Part shown: in pieces, positions 36,681 through 44,477 of the stretch | Layout: the number at the start of each line of letters is the position of its first letter | Position numbering within the stretch: the stretch's first letter is position 1 | NCBI GenBank assembly: GCA_016710525.1 | Contig: JADJVQ010000017.1 | Location: forward strand, 1 to 64,000 | Direction: 5' to 3' | DNA length: 64,000 nt | Origin: Burkholderiaceae bacterium | GTDB lineage: Bacteria; Pseudomonadota; Gammaproteobacteria; Burkholderiales; Burkholderiaceae_E | Program-made: the position numbers and the translations under genes | The notes under the pieces: model-generated | The model's database searches: none | The model's input: only the letters and a program-made list of their open reading frames with translations | What the model was told of the DNA's origin: nothing

Positions 36681-37572
36681 ATGGGACAGAAGATTCATCC
36701 GACCGGGTTCCGCCTCTCGGTCACACGCAACTGGTCGTCGCGCTGGTACGCCAACAGCAAGAACTTCCCGAAGATGCTCAACGAAGATCTGCGCGTTCGC
36801 GCCTATCTCCGCAAGAAGCTCAAGAGTGCCTCGGTCGGCCGGGTGCTGATCGAGCGCCCTGCGAAGAACGCGCGCATCACGATCTTCTCGGCGCGGCCGG
36901 GCGTGGTCATCGGCAAGAAGGGCGAAGACATCGAGCTGCTCAAGGCCGACCTTCAGCGTCTGCTGGGTGTGCCGGTTCACGTGAACATCGAAGAAATCCG
37001 CAAGCCGGAAATCGATGCGCAGCTGATCGCCGACTCGATCACGCAGCAGCTCGAGAAGCGGATCATGTTCCGCCGGGCATGAAGCGCGCGATGCAAAACG
37101 CGATGCGACTGGGCGCGCAGGGCATCAAGATCATGAGCTCGGGCCGCCTGAACGGCGCCGAGATCGCGCGGATCGAGTGGTATCGCGAAGGTCGCGTGCC
37201 GCTTCACACGCTGCGTGCCGACATCGAATACGGGTTCTCGGAAGCGCTGACCACCTACGGCATCATCGGCGTGAAGGTGTGGGTCTACAAGGGCGACACG
37301 CTGGGCCGCAACGACGCGCCGCGGCGCCGAAAAGGAAGCGGCGCCCCGCCCGAGCAGGACGACCGCCGCACCCGTCGCCTGCCGCCGGGGCCGGGTGCGG
37401 CGCCGCGCGGTGGCCCCCGTCGTCGCCCGAAGGTGAGCCGGATGCCAAGAGCGCGCCCGAGGCAAGCGCCGCCGGTGCCGATGCCCCCAAGATCCGCCGT
37501 CAAACGCGTGCGCAAGGCGGCCCGGTGCCGCGGCCGGCGGACGCCAGCGACGCGGCCGGAATGAAGGAGTGA
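36681..37572 (+). CDS. rpsC: Ribosomal protein S3 (multiple frameshifts in this sequence)
   Basis: The first 133 residues are a normal S3 with the KH domain (SARPGVVIGKKGEDIELLKAD). At 37078 one base, probably a C, is missing (GGGCATGAAG). The frame then resumes as MKRAMQNAMRLGAQGIKIMS through KVWVYKGDTLGRNDAP. The tail needs three more small changes to read sensibly: one base lost near 37428 (EGEPDAKSAPEASAAGADAP follows), one gained near 37490 (AVKRVRKAA follows) and one lost near 37526 (PVPRPADASDAAGMKE, stop 37570-37572). Corrected length would be about 297 residues. The core is certain; the tail reconstruction is inference. Confidence 0.9.
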
Positions 37573-37575
37573 GCG

Positions 37576-37992
37576 ATGCTGCAACCCGCTCGACGCAAAT
37601 ACCGCAAGGAACAGAAGGGCCGCAATAAGGGCCTGGCCACGCGCGGCGCCGCCGTTTCGTTCGGCGAATTCGGTCTGAAGGCCACCGGCCGCGGCCGGCT
37701 GACGGCCCGCCAGATCGAAGCCGCACGTCGTGCGATGACTCGGCATATCAAACGGGGTGGCCGGATCTGGATCCGGATCTTCCCGGACAAGCCGATCTCG
37801 CACAAACCTGCTGAAGTCCGGATGGGCAACGGCAAGGGCAATCCCGAGTATTACGTGGCCGAAATTCAGCCGGGTAAGGTGCTCTACGAAATGGACGGTG
37901 TGAACGAAGCGCTCGCGCGCGAAGCGTTCGCACTGGCCGCCGCCAAATTGCCGATCGCCACGGTCTTCGTGACCCGGATGGTCGGGGCCTGA
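37576..37992 (+). CDS. rplP: Ribosomal protein L16
   Basis: A 138-residue protein at the A-site side of the 50S. MLQPARRKYRKEQKGRNKGL and AEIQPGKVLYEMDGVNEALA are typical. The frame is clean although the preceding rpsC tail is not. Confidence 0.98.
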   Translation: MLQPARRKYRKEQKGRNKGLATRGAAVSFGEFGLKATGRGRLTARQIEAARRAMTRHIKRGGRIWIRIFPDKPISHKPAEVRMGNGKGNPEYYVAEIQPGKVLYEMDGVNEALAREAFALAAAKLPIATVFVTRMVGA

Positions 37993-38011
37993 TCAAGACC
38001 GGAGAAGGCAG

Positions 38012-38206
38012 ATGAACGCCAGTGAACTGCGCGCCAAGGATCCCGAGGCGCTGAACAAGGAACTCGGCGAGCTGCTGAAGGCGCATTTTTCGCTGCGCAT
38101 GCAGATCGCTACCCAGCAATTGAACAACACCAGCCAACTGGGCAAGACTCGGCGCGACATCGCGCGGGTCCGCACGGTGCTGCGTGAGAAAGCAGCCGCC
38201 AAATGA
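38012..38206 (+). CDS. rpmC: Ribosomal protein L29
   Basis: A 64-residue helical hairpin protein at the tunnel exit. LNKELGELLKAHFSLRMQIA and the conserved TRRDIARVRTVLREK are present. It overlaps rpsQ by 4 bases (ATGA). Confidence 0.97.
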   Translation: MNASELRAKDPEALNKELGELLKAHFSLRMQIATQQLNNTSQLGKTRRDIARVRTVLREKAAAK

Positions 38207-38472
38207 ACGACTCCGTCGAAGCGACCCCGTCGCTCAAGCGCACTCTGGTCGGACGTGTTGTCAGCAACAAGATGCAAAAGACGGTGACCGTGGTGGTTGA
38301 GCGCAAGGTCAAGCACCCGGTCTATGGCAAGTACATCGTCAAGAGCACCCGTTACCACGCCCACGTCGAGTCACAGTTGAACGAAGGCGACACGGTCGAA
38401 ATCCAAGAGAGCCGCCCCATCTCGAAGACCAAGGCGTGGAAAGTCACACGCGTGGTCGAGTCGGTCGGCTGA
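38203..38472 (+). CDS. rpsQ: Ribosomal protein S17
   Basis: An 89-residue OB-fold 30S assembly protein. TLVGRVVSNKMQKTVTVVVE and the KSTRYHAHVE and QESRPISKTKAWKV blocks are diagnostic. It is the last gene of the S10 group. Confidence 0.98.
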   Translation: MNDSVEATPSLKRTLVGRVVSNKMQKTVTVVVERKVKHPVYGKYIVKSTRYHAHVESQLNEGDTVEIQESRPISKTKAWKVTRVVESVG

Positions 38473-38526
38473 CTCGTTTCGTAAGATGCCCGGCAGGGCT
38501 GGTCCGAACTTATTGAATATTCGGGC

Positions 38527-38556
38527 TTGCCAGATCTGCAGAGCCAATGCTATAAT
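38527..38556 (+). promoter_or_regulatory. Sigma70-type promoter for the spc operon
   Basis: TTGCCA (38527-38532), an 18-base spacer and a perfect TATAAT (38551-38556) in the 261-base gap between rpsQ and rplN. The rest of the gap is an untranslated leader of about 170 bases with no gene I can support. Confidence 0.75.
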
Positions 38557-38733
38557 CTACGGCTTCGGTCTTGAAATGTACGCCGATCCAAGGACGCAGG
38601 TTTCCAGCGCTTCCGGAGTCGCGAGCCGGAATTCAACCCGAACCACGGGACCAAGACTGACCGCCGGGCCGGTGGTGCGCGGCACGCCGCTAGGCTCCTG
38701 GGCTGGGCGGATCAAGTTGGGACAGGAATAGCG

Positions 38734-39102
38734 ATGATTCAGATGCAGTCGACGTTGGACGTCGCCGACAATACCGGCGCACGTTCAGTGATGTGTATCA
38801 AGGTGCTTGGCGGTTCCAAGCGCCGGTACGCGGGTATTGGCGACATCATCAAGGTGAGCGTCAAAGAGGCGCAGCCGCGTGGTCGCGTCAAGAAGGGCGA
38901 GATCTACAACGCGGTGGTCGTTCGGACTGCCAAGGGTGTGCGTCGGCAAGACGGATCCCTGGTCAAGTTCGACGGCAATGCTGCCGTTCTGTTGAACGCC
39001 AAGCTCGAGCCGATCGGCACGCGCATCTTCGGGCCGGTCACGCGCGAGCTGCGCACCGAGCGCTTCATGAAGATCGTGTCGCTCGCGCCTGAAGTTCTGT
39101 AA
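38734..39102 (+). CDS. rplN: Ribosomal protein L14
   Basis: A 122-residue protein at the subunit interface. MIQMQSTLDVADNTGARSVM and RFMKIVSLAPEVL are conserved. It is the first gene of the spc group, downstream of its own promoter. Confidence 0.98.
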   Translation: MIQMQSTLDVADNTGARSVMCIKVLGGSKRRYAGIGDIIKVSVKEAQPRGRVKKGEIYNAVVVRTAKGVRRQDGSLVKFDGNAAVLLNAKLEPIGTRIFGPVTRELRTERFMKIVSLAPEVL

Positions 39103-39113
39103 CGGAGTCTTCG

Positions 39114-39431
39114 ATGGAAAAGATCCGCAAGGGCGACGAGGTGGTCGTAATCGCCGGACGTGACAAGGGCAAGCGCGGCACGGTGCTCAGCCGTGTCGAC
39201 GAGACCCACCTTCTGGTTGAGGGTGTCAACCTGGTCAAGAAGCACCAGCGGCCCAATCCGATGAAGGGGCTGACGGGTGGCATCGTCGAGAAGACCATGC
39301 CGATCGACCAGTCGAATGTGATGGTGTTCAATCCGGCCACCGGCAAAGGTGATCGTGTGGGCATCAAGACGCTCGAGGACGGCAAGAAGGTTCGCTTCTT
39401 CAAGTCCAACGGCGAACTGGTCAAGGCCTGA
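39114..39431 (+). CDS. rplX: Ribosomal protein L24
   Basis: A 105-residue KOW-domain assembly initiator (KIRKGDEVVVIAGRDKGKRG). It follows rplN by 11 bases. Confidence 0.98.
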   Translation: MEKIRKGDEVVVIAGRDKGKRGTVLSRVDETHLLVEGVNLVKKHQRPNPMKGLTGGIVEKTMPIDQSNVMVFNPATGKGDRVGIKTLEDGKKVRFFKSNGELVKA

Positions 39432-39444
39432 GAGGAAAAGCAGC

Positions 39445-39984
39445 ATGGCTCGCCTCCAACAGATTTATCGCGAGAAGATCGTTCCGGGTCTGATCACCCA
39501 GTTCGGCTACACCTCGATCATGCAGGTCCCGCGGATCACCAAGATCACCCTGAACATGGGTGTCTCGGAAGCCGTGGCGGACAAGAAGGTCATGGACGCC
39601 GCAGTGGGCGACATGACGCGCATCGCCGGCCAGAAGCCGGTCGTGACCAAGGCCAAGAAGCCGATTGCCGGCTTCAAGATCCGGGAAGGCTATCCGATCG
39701 GCTGCATGGTGACGCTGCGCGGAACTCGCATGTACGAGTTTCTCGACCGCCTGGTGACGGTTGCGCTTCCCCGGGTGCGCGACTTCCGCGGCATTTCGGG
39801 TCGGGCGTTCGACGGCCGCGGCAACTACAACATCGGGGTCAAGGAACAGATCATTTTCCCCGAGATCGAGTACGACAAGGTCGATGCGCTGCGTGGCATG
39901 AACATCAGCATCACGACCACGGCCAAGTCCGACGACGAAGCCAAGGCGCTGCTGACCGCCTTCCGATTCCCCTTCCGTAACTGA
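39445..39984 (+). CDS. rplE: Ribosomal protein L5
   Basis: A 179-residue protein that binds 5S rRNA and contacts P-site tRNA. I start at ATG 39445 (MARLQQIYREKIVPGLITQF). KITLNMGVSEAVADKKVMDA and the TAKSDDEAKALLTAF terminus are typical. The last complete gene before the damaged rpsN. Confidence 0.98.
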   Translation: MARLQQIYREKIVPGLITQFGYTSIMQVPRITKITLNMGVSEAVADKKVMDAAVGDMTRIAGQKPVVTKAKKPIAGFKIREGYPIGCMVTLRGTRMYEFLDRLVTVALPRVRDFRGISGRAFDGRGNYNIGVKEQIIFPEIEYDKVDALRGMNISITTTAKSDDEAKALLTAFRFPFRN

Positions 39985-39994
39985 GGTTCATCAA

Positions 39995-40297
39995 GTGGCC
40001 AAACTCGCTTCGATCAACCGCGACCTCAAGCGTGCGGCGACGGTCCAGAAGTTCGCGAAAAGCGCGCACTCCAGGCGATCATCGCCGACCAGTCCCGTCG
40101 GAAGAGGATCGCTACCAGGCCCGCCTCAAACTGCAAGCGCTGCCCGCGCAATTCAAGCCCGACCCGCCTGCGCAACCGCTGCGAAATCACCGGGGCGTCC
40201 GCGCGGCACCTACCGCAAGTTCGGGCTTGGCGCAACAAGCTTCGCGAAATGGCGATGCGCGGCGAAGTGCCCGGGCATGACCAAGGCCAGCTGGTAA
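39995..40297 (+). CDS. rpsN: Ribosomal protein S14 (about six indels in this sequence)
   Basis: A GTG start gives VAKLASINRDLKRAATVQKF in the correct frame. Then homology to the 101-residue S14 jumps frames at about 40060 (bases lost in a GCGCGC run), 40110 (one T lost, CGTCGGAAGAG), 40144 (extra C), 40193 (extra G in ACCGGGGCG), 40230 (one base lost) and 40270 (extra C). The net change is a multiple of three, so the frame looks open end to end and finishes correctly in PGMTKASW, but the middle 60 residues are nonsense. In the alternative frames RLKLQALPRNSS and GRPRGTYRKFGLARNKL can be read. An error-rich stretch is the best explanation. Confidence 0.88.
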   Translation: MAKLASINRDLKRAATVQKFAKSAHSRRSSPTSPVGRGSLPGPPQTASAARAIQARPACATAAKSPGRPRGTYRKFGLGATSFAKWRCAAKCPGMTKASW

Positions 40298-40317
40298 CGG
40301 GGCACCTAAGAAGCCGA

Positions 40318-40708
40318 ATGAGCATGAGCGATCCGGTCGCCGACATGTTCACTCGCATCCGTAATGGACAGCGTGTGGAAAAAAAATCGGTGACGATGCC
40401 GTCGTCCAAGTTAAAAGTGGCGATTGCACAGGTGCTGAAGGACGAGGGCTATATCGAAGGCTACTCGGTCAAGAGCGAAGGCGTGAAGTCCGAGCTGCAG
40501 GTTCTGCTCAAGTACTACGCCGGGCGCCCTGTGATCGAACGCATCGAGCGGGTTTCCCCCCCGGGCTGCGGGTCTACAAGGGCCGCGGATGCGCTGCCCC
40601 AGGTGATGAACGGCCTGGGCGTGGCCATCGTCACCACGTCGCGGGGGTGATGACCGACCGCCGCGCGCAACCGGCGTGGGCGGCGAAGTCATCGCCTACG
40701 TCGCCTAA
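40318..40708 (+). CDS. rpsH: Ribosomal protein S8 (about four indels in this sequence)
   Basis: A normal S8 N-terminus (MSMSDPVADMFTRIRNGQRV; KLKVAIAQVLKDEGYIEGYS; LKYYAGRPVIERIERVS) is followed by lesions. One C is lost at about 40565, one G is gained at about 40587, one G is lost in the run before TGATG near 40647 and about four bases are lost in a GCGCGC run near 40666. Between them DALPQVMNGLGVAIVTTSRG and, in other frames, MTDRRA and GVGGEVIAYVA are readable, ending at TAA 40706-40708. The observed 391 bases against 396 expected agrees with these changes. Confidence 0.9.
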
Positions 40709-40719
40709 CGGAGGCCGCC

Positions 40720-41253
40720 ATGTCCCGAGTGGCAAAAGTCCCGGTCGCGGTGCCCGCGGGGGTCGATGTTCAGCTGTCGGACGGCGCGATCACGGTGAAG
40801 GGGGCCCTCGGAACCCTGACCCAGAAGATCAATCCGCTGGTGGCGATCACCCGCGAGGGCGCCGAACTGCTGTTCAAGGCCGCCGATGAAAGTCGCAGCG
40901 CCAGCGCCATGAGCGGCACGTTCCGTGCGCTGGTGGCCAACATGGTTCAGGGTGTTACCAAGGGCTTCGAGAAGAAGCTGCAGCTGGTCGGCACCGGCTA
41001 TCGCGCGCAGGCGCAGGGCGCAAGCCTGAACCTGTCGCTGGGGTTCTCGCATCCGGTCGTCTACAAGCTGCCGGAAGGCGTGAAGGCCGAGACGCCCACG
41101 CAGACCGAGATCCTGATCAAGGGCGCCGACAAGCAGGTGGTCGGTCAGGTCGCCGCCGAGATCCGCGCGTACAAATCGCCCGAGCCCTACAAGGGCAAAG
41201 GGGTGCGCTATTCGGATGAGAAGGTGGTCCTGAAAGAAGTCAAGAAGAAGTAA
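40720..41253 (+). CDS. rplF: Ribosomal protein L6
   Basis: A 177-residue protein near the sarcin-ricin loop. MSRVAKVPVAVPAGVDVQLS and the C-terminal AAEIRAYKSPEPYKGKGVRY are conserved. It is intact, although both neighbours are broken. Confidence 0.98.
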   Translation: MSRVAKVPVAVPAGVDVQLSDGAITVKGALGTLTQKINPLVAITREGAELLFKAADESRSASAMSGTFRALVANMVQGVTKGFEKKLQLVGTGYRAQAQGASLNLSLGFSHPVVYKLPEGVKAETPTQTEILIKGADKQVVGQVAAEIRAYKSPEPYKGKGVRYSDEKVVLKEVKKK

Positions 41254-41285
41254 CCGGACCGCATTCAAGGACAGGATTACAGGCG

Positions 41286-41650
41286 ATGGACAAGAAACAG
41301 GCTCGTTTGCGCCGTGCCCGTCAGACGCGGTTGAAGATCCGCGAGCTGCGGGTCAGTCGGCTCACCGTCTTCCGGACGAATCAACACATTTACGCCAGCA
41401 TCATCGACGCCGACGGCGCAAGGTGCTGGTGTCGGCGTCGACGGTCGAGCAGGACGTGCGCACGCAACTGGCCGGCAAGCAGGGCCGTGGCGGCAACGTC
41501 GGTGCCGCGGCGCTGGTCGGCAAGCGCATCGCCGAGAAGGCCAAGGCCGCCGGCATCGAGAAGGTGGCGTTCGACCGCGGCGGCTTCGCGTACCACGGCC
41601 GCGTCAAGGCGCTGGCCGAGGCGGCGCGCGAAGCCGGCCTGCAGTTCTGA
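41286..41650 (+). CDS. rplR: Ribosomal protein L18 (one-base deletion in this sequence)
   Basis: L18 binds 5S rRNA. MDKKQARLRRARQTRLKIRE and RTNQHIYASIIDADGA are in frame 1. One base, probably C, is missing near 41419 (GGCGCAAGG for GGCGCCAAGG). The frame then resumes as KVLVSASTVEQDVRTQL through VKALAEAAREAGLQF. The gene is 365 bases; adding one gives 121 residues, the usual length. Confidence 0.93.
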
Positions 41651-41666
41651 GCGGACGGATTCGAAC

Positions 41667-42185
41667 ATGGCAAAGGTTCAGGCACGGGTCGGCGGCGAAG
41701 AGCGCGACGACGGATTGAAGGAAAAGATGATCGCGGTCAACCGGGTGACGAAAGTCGTCAAGGGTGGCCGGATCCTCGGTTTCGCGGCGCTCACGGTAGT
41801 GGGCGATGGCGACGGCCGTATCGGCATGGGCAAAGGCAAGGCACGCGAAGTGCCGGTGGCTGTTCAAAAGGCGATGGACGAGGCGCGCCGCAAGATGATC
41901 AAGGTCACCTGAAGGGGCGGCACGCTGCAGCACACGGTGTACGGCCGCCATGGCGCCGCATCGGTGTTTCTGGCGCCGGCTCCGGACGGCACCGGCATCA
42001 TCGCGGGCGGTCCGATGCGCGCCATCTTCGAGGTGATGGGTGTGGGCAACGTGGTGGCCAAGAGCCACGGCTCGACCAATCCCTACAACATGGTTCGCGC
42101 CACGCTGAACGCGCTGCAGAACATGAACACGCCGTCCGAGATTGCCGCCAAGCGCGGCAAGACGGTCGAAGAAATTCTCGGCTGA
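41667..42185 (+). CDS. rpsE: Ribosomal protein S5 (compensating indels create an apparent in-frame TGA)
   Basis: S5 helps decoding accuracy and mRNA unwinding. The frame is the same before and after an apparent stop at 41910-41912. The local reading GTC-ACC-TGA-AGG-GGC-GGC becomes GTC-ACC-CTG-AAG-GGC-GGC (V-T-L-K-G-G, the family sequence) if one C is restored and one G removed a few bases later. The rest (GTGIIAGGPMRAIFEVMGV; STNPYNMVRATLNALQ) is normal, total 172 residues. This is not a recoded stop in my view. Confidence 0.93.
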
Positions 42186-42234
42186 CCCGAGCGCCAGGTC
42201 CGGCGACAACGCCGGGCACCGGCAGGAGAACGTA

Positions 42235-42414
42235 ATGAGCAAGAAGACGGTGAAAGTGACGCTGGTTCGCAGTCCGAACGGAACGCGCGGTACGCACAAG
42301 GCGACCGTGTTGGGCCTCGGCCTGAAGAAGATCAACCAGAGCCGCGAACTGGAAGACACCCCTGCCGTTCGCGGCATGATCAACAAGGTCTCGTACCTTG
42401 TGCGCGTCGACTGA
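42235..42414 (+). CDS. rpmD: Ribosomal protein L30
   Basis: A 59-residue protein from the ATG at 42235 (MSKKTVKVTLVRSPNGT) with AGGAGA upstream. THKATVLGLGLKKINQSREL is diagnostic. Confidence 0.97.
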   Translation: MSKKTVKVTLVRSPNGTRGTHKATVLGLGLKKINQSRELEDTPAVRGMINKVSYLVRVD

Positions 42415-42423
42415 GGATAGGCC

Positions 42424-42855
42424 ATGCATTTGAACGGCTTGAAACCTGCCGAAGGCAGCAAACACCCGCGCAAGCGGGTTGGTCGTGGTATCGGTTCCGG
42501 TCTGGGCAAAACCGCCGGTCGGGGACACAAAGGACAGAAATCGCGCTCGGGCGGCTTCCACAAGGTCGGCTTCGAGGGCGGTCAGATGCCGCTTCAGCGT
42601 CGGCTTCCCAAGCGCGGCTTCGTGTCGATGGCGGCTGGCGATGTCGCTGAGGTCCGCTTGTCGGATCTGCAGCGCTTCGATGGCGCCCAGATCGACCTGC
42701 TCGCGCTCAAAGCAGCCCGGATCGTGCCTCAGTCCGCCAAATCGGCCAAGGTGATCCTGTCGGGCAAGCTCGAACGCGCCGTCGCGCTGACTGGCGTCGC
42801 CGCGACCAAGGGCGCCAAGGCGGCGATCGAAGCGGCGGGCGGTTCGCTGGCTTGA
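42424..42855 (+). CDS. rplO: Ribosomal protein L15
   Basis: A 143-residue assembly protein with the Gly-rich basic N-terminus (HPRKRVGRGIGSGLGKTAGR) and the GFEGGQMPLQRRLPKRGF block. It follows rpmD by 9 bases. Confidence 0.98.
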   Translation: MHLNGLKPAEGSKHPRKRVGRGIGSGLGKTAGRGHKGQKSRSGGFHKVGFEGGQMPLQRRLPKRGFVSMAAGDVAEVRLSDLQRFDGAQIDLLALKAARIVPQSAKSAKVILSGKLERAVALTGVAATKGAKAAIEAAGGSLA

Positions 42856-42898
42856 GCCGGCGAATCTACGACGCATCCGGCTGCATCGGACACTGAAC

Positions 42899-44224
42899 GT
42901 GGCAACGAATCCCGCCAACCAAGCCAAAGGCCGCTTCGGCGACCTCAAGCGCCGGCTCTGGTTCCTGCTTCTCGCGCTGGTCGTGTACCGCATCGGGGCG
43001 CACATTCCGGTTCCGGGAATCGACCCCGACCAGCTCGCGCAGCTGTTCAAGGGGCAGCAGGGCGGGATCCTGGGCATGTTCAACATGTTCTCGGGCGGCG
43101 CGCTGTCGCGGTTCACGGTTTTTGCGCTGGGGATCATGCCGTACATCTCGGCGTCGATCATCATGCAGCTGCTGACGGTTGTCGTGCCCCAGCTGGAAAC
43201 CCTCAAGAAAGAGGGCGAAGCCGGGCGCCGCGCCATCACCAAATACACGCGCTGGTTCACGGTCGGACTGGCGACGTTTCAGGCGCTCGGGATTGCGGTT
43301 GCACTCGAATCGCAGGCAGGTCTTGTCATCGATCCCGGTATCCAGTTCCGCTTCACGACGGTGGTGTCGCTGTTGACCGGCACGATGTTCCTGATGTGGC
43401 TGGGCGAGCAGATCACCGAGCGCGGTCTGGGCAACGGCATCTCGATCATCATCTTCGGCGGGATCGCGGCAGGTTTGCCGGCTGCGGTCGCCGGGATGGG
43501 TGAGCTGGTCCGGACCGGCTCGATGAATGCGCTGGTGGCTCTGCTGATCGTGGTGCTGGTGGTGCTGGTGACGGCGGCAGTGGTGTTCGTGGAGCGCGGT
43601 CAGCGCAAGATCACGGTCAACTATGCCAAGCGGCAGGTCGGCAATCGCGTCTACGGCGGTCAGACTTCGCACCTTCCGCTGAAGCTCAACATGTCCGGGG
43701 TGATTCCGCCGATCTTCGCGTCGTCGATCATCCTGTTTCCGGCGACCTTGGCGCAGTGGTTCACGTCTGGCGATACGTCGAATCCGTTCGTCCGTGCACT
43801 GAAGGACCTTGCCGCGACCCTGTCACCCGGTCAGCCGGTGTATATCCTGCTGTACGCAGCGGCGATCATTTTCTTCTGCTTCTTCTACACCGCGCTGGTT
43901 TTCAACAGCCGCGACACGGCCGAGAACCTGAAGAAGAGCGGCGCGTTCGTACCGGGCATTCGGCCCGGCGAACAGACGGCACGGTACATCGACAAGATCC
44001 TGATGCGCCTGACGCTGGCCGGCGCGATCTACATCAGTGCGGTGTGTCTGCTTCCCGAGCTGCTGGTGCTCAAGTGGAATGTGCCGTTCTATTTTGGCGG
44101 AACCTCACTGCTGATCATCGTGGTGGTGACGATGGATTTCATGTCGCAGGTTCAGGCGTACGTGATGTCGCATCAGTATGAAAGTCTGATGAAGAAGGCG
44201 AACCCGAAGGGCGTTGGCGCCTGA
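42899..44224 (+). CDS. secY: Preprotein translocase subunit SecY
   Basis: A 441-residue ten-helix channel protein. GLGNGISIIIFGGIAAGLPA, the cytoplasmic loop ERGQRKITVNYAKRQVGNRV and GTSLLIIVVVTMDFMSQVQA are conserved. It starts at a GTG 43 bases after rplO; the upstream Shine-Dalgarno signal is weak. Confidence 0.97.
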   Translation: MATNPANQAKGRFGDLKRRLWFLLLALVVYRIGAHIPVPGIDPDQLAQLFKGQQGGILGMFNMFSGGALSRFTVFALGIMPYISASIIMQLLTVVVPQLETLKKEGEAGRRAITKYTRWFTVGLATFQALGIAVALESQAGLVIDPGIQFRFTTVVSLLTGTMFLMWLGEQITERGLGNGISIIIFGGIAAGLPAAVAGMGELVRTGSMNALVALLIVVLVVLVTAAVVFVERGQRKITVNYAKRQVGNRVYGGQTSHLPLKLNMSGVIPPIFASSIILFPATLAQWFTSGDTSNPFVRALKDLAATLSPGQPVYILLYAAAIIFFCFFYTALVFNSRDTAENLKKSGAFVPGIRPGEQTARYIDKILMRLTLAGAIYISAVCLLPELLVLKWNVPFYFGGTSLLIIVVVTMDFMSQVQAYVMSHQYESLMKKANPKGVGA

Positions 44225-44280
44225 CGGCGTCCGTGCTCCTGAAGGGCGACCGGATCGGAGAACTCCCGGCTGTCAGCCGT

Positions 44281-44305
44281 GTGCAAATTCCTTTGGAATT
44301 TGCAC
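44281..44305. promoter_or_regulatory. Perfect 11-bp hairpin between secY and rpmJ
   Basis: GTGCAAATTCC and GGAATTTGCAC form a perfect inverted repeat with loop TTT, in the 127-base gap where many relatives carry infA. It is AT-richer than its surroundings and lacks a T-run, so it is not a classical terminator. Read-through attenuation or an RNA-processing site are possible. Confidence 0.7.
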
Positions 44306-44351
44306 CAGGCGGTCGGAGGGTCATTTAAGCGTTCAACGGCTCGAGGTAATC

Positions 44352-44465
44352 ATGAAAGTAATGGCGTCGGTCAAAAAGATCTGCCGCAATTGCAAGGTCA
44401 TCAAACGCAAGGGCGTGGTTCGCGTGATTTGCACCGATCCGCGTCACAAGCAGCGTCAAGGTTGA
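44352..44465 (+). CDS. rpmJ: Ribosomal protein L36
   Basis: A 37-residue zinc-binding protein (MKVMASVKKICRNCKVIKRK). Cys11, Cys14, Cys27 and His32 are the zinc ligands, i.e. the zinc-containing C+ form. GAGG lies upstream of the ATG. Confidence 0.96.
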   Translation: MKVMASVKKICRNCKVIKRKGVVRVICTDPRHKQRQG

Positions 44466-44477
44466 TAGAGGACGAGC

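Noticed and set aside
37070..37085. Programmed ribosomal frameshifting in rpsC, rplR, pilQ or tuf
   Set aside because: I see no slippery heptamer with a downstream structure at these sites, the direction varies between sites, and such frameshifting is not known for these genes.
41910..41912. Selenocysteine or readthrough at the rpsE TGA
   Set aside because: No S5 protein uses selenocysteine, no SECIS-like structure is evident, and a C loss plus G gain restores the family sequence exactly.
44281..44305. The 11-bp inverted repeat as an insertion-sequence remnant or attachment site
   Set aside because: There is no flanking direct repeat, transposase fragment or integrase; a hairpin in the transcript explains it more simply.
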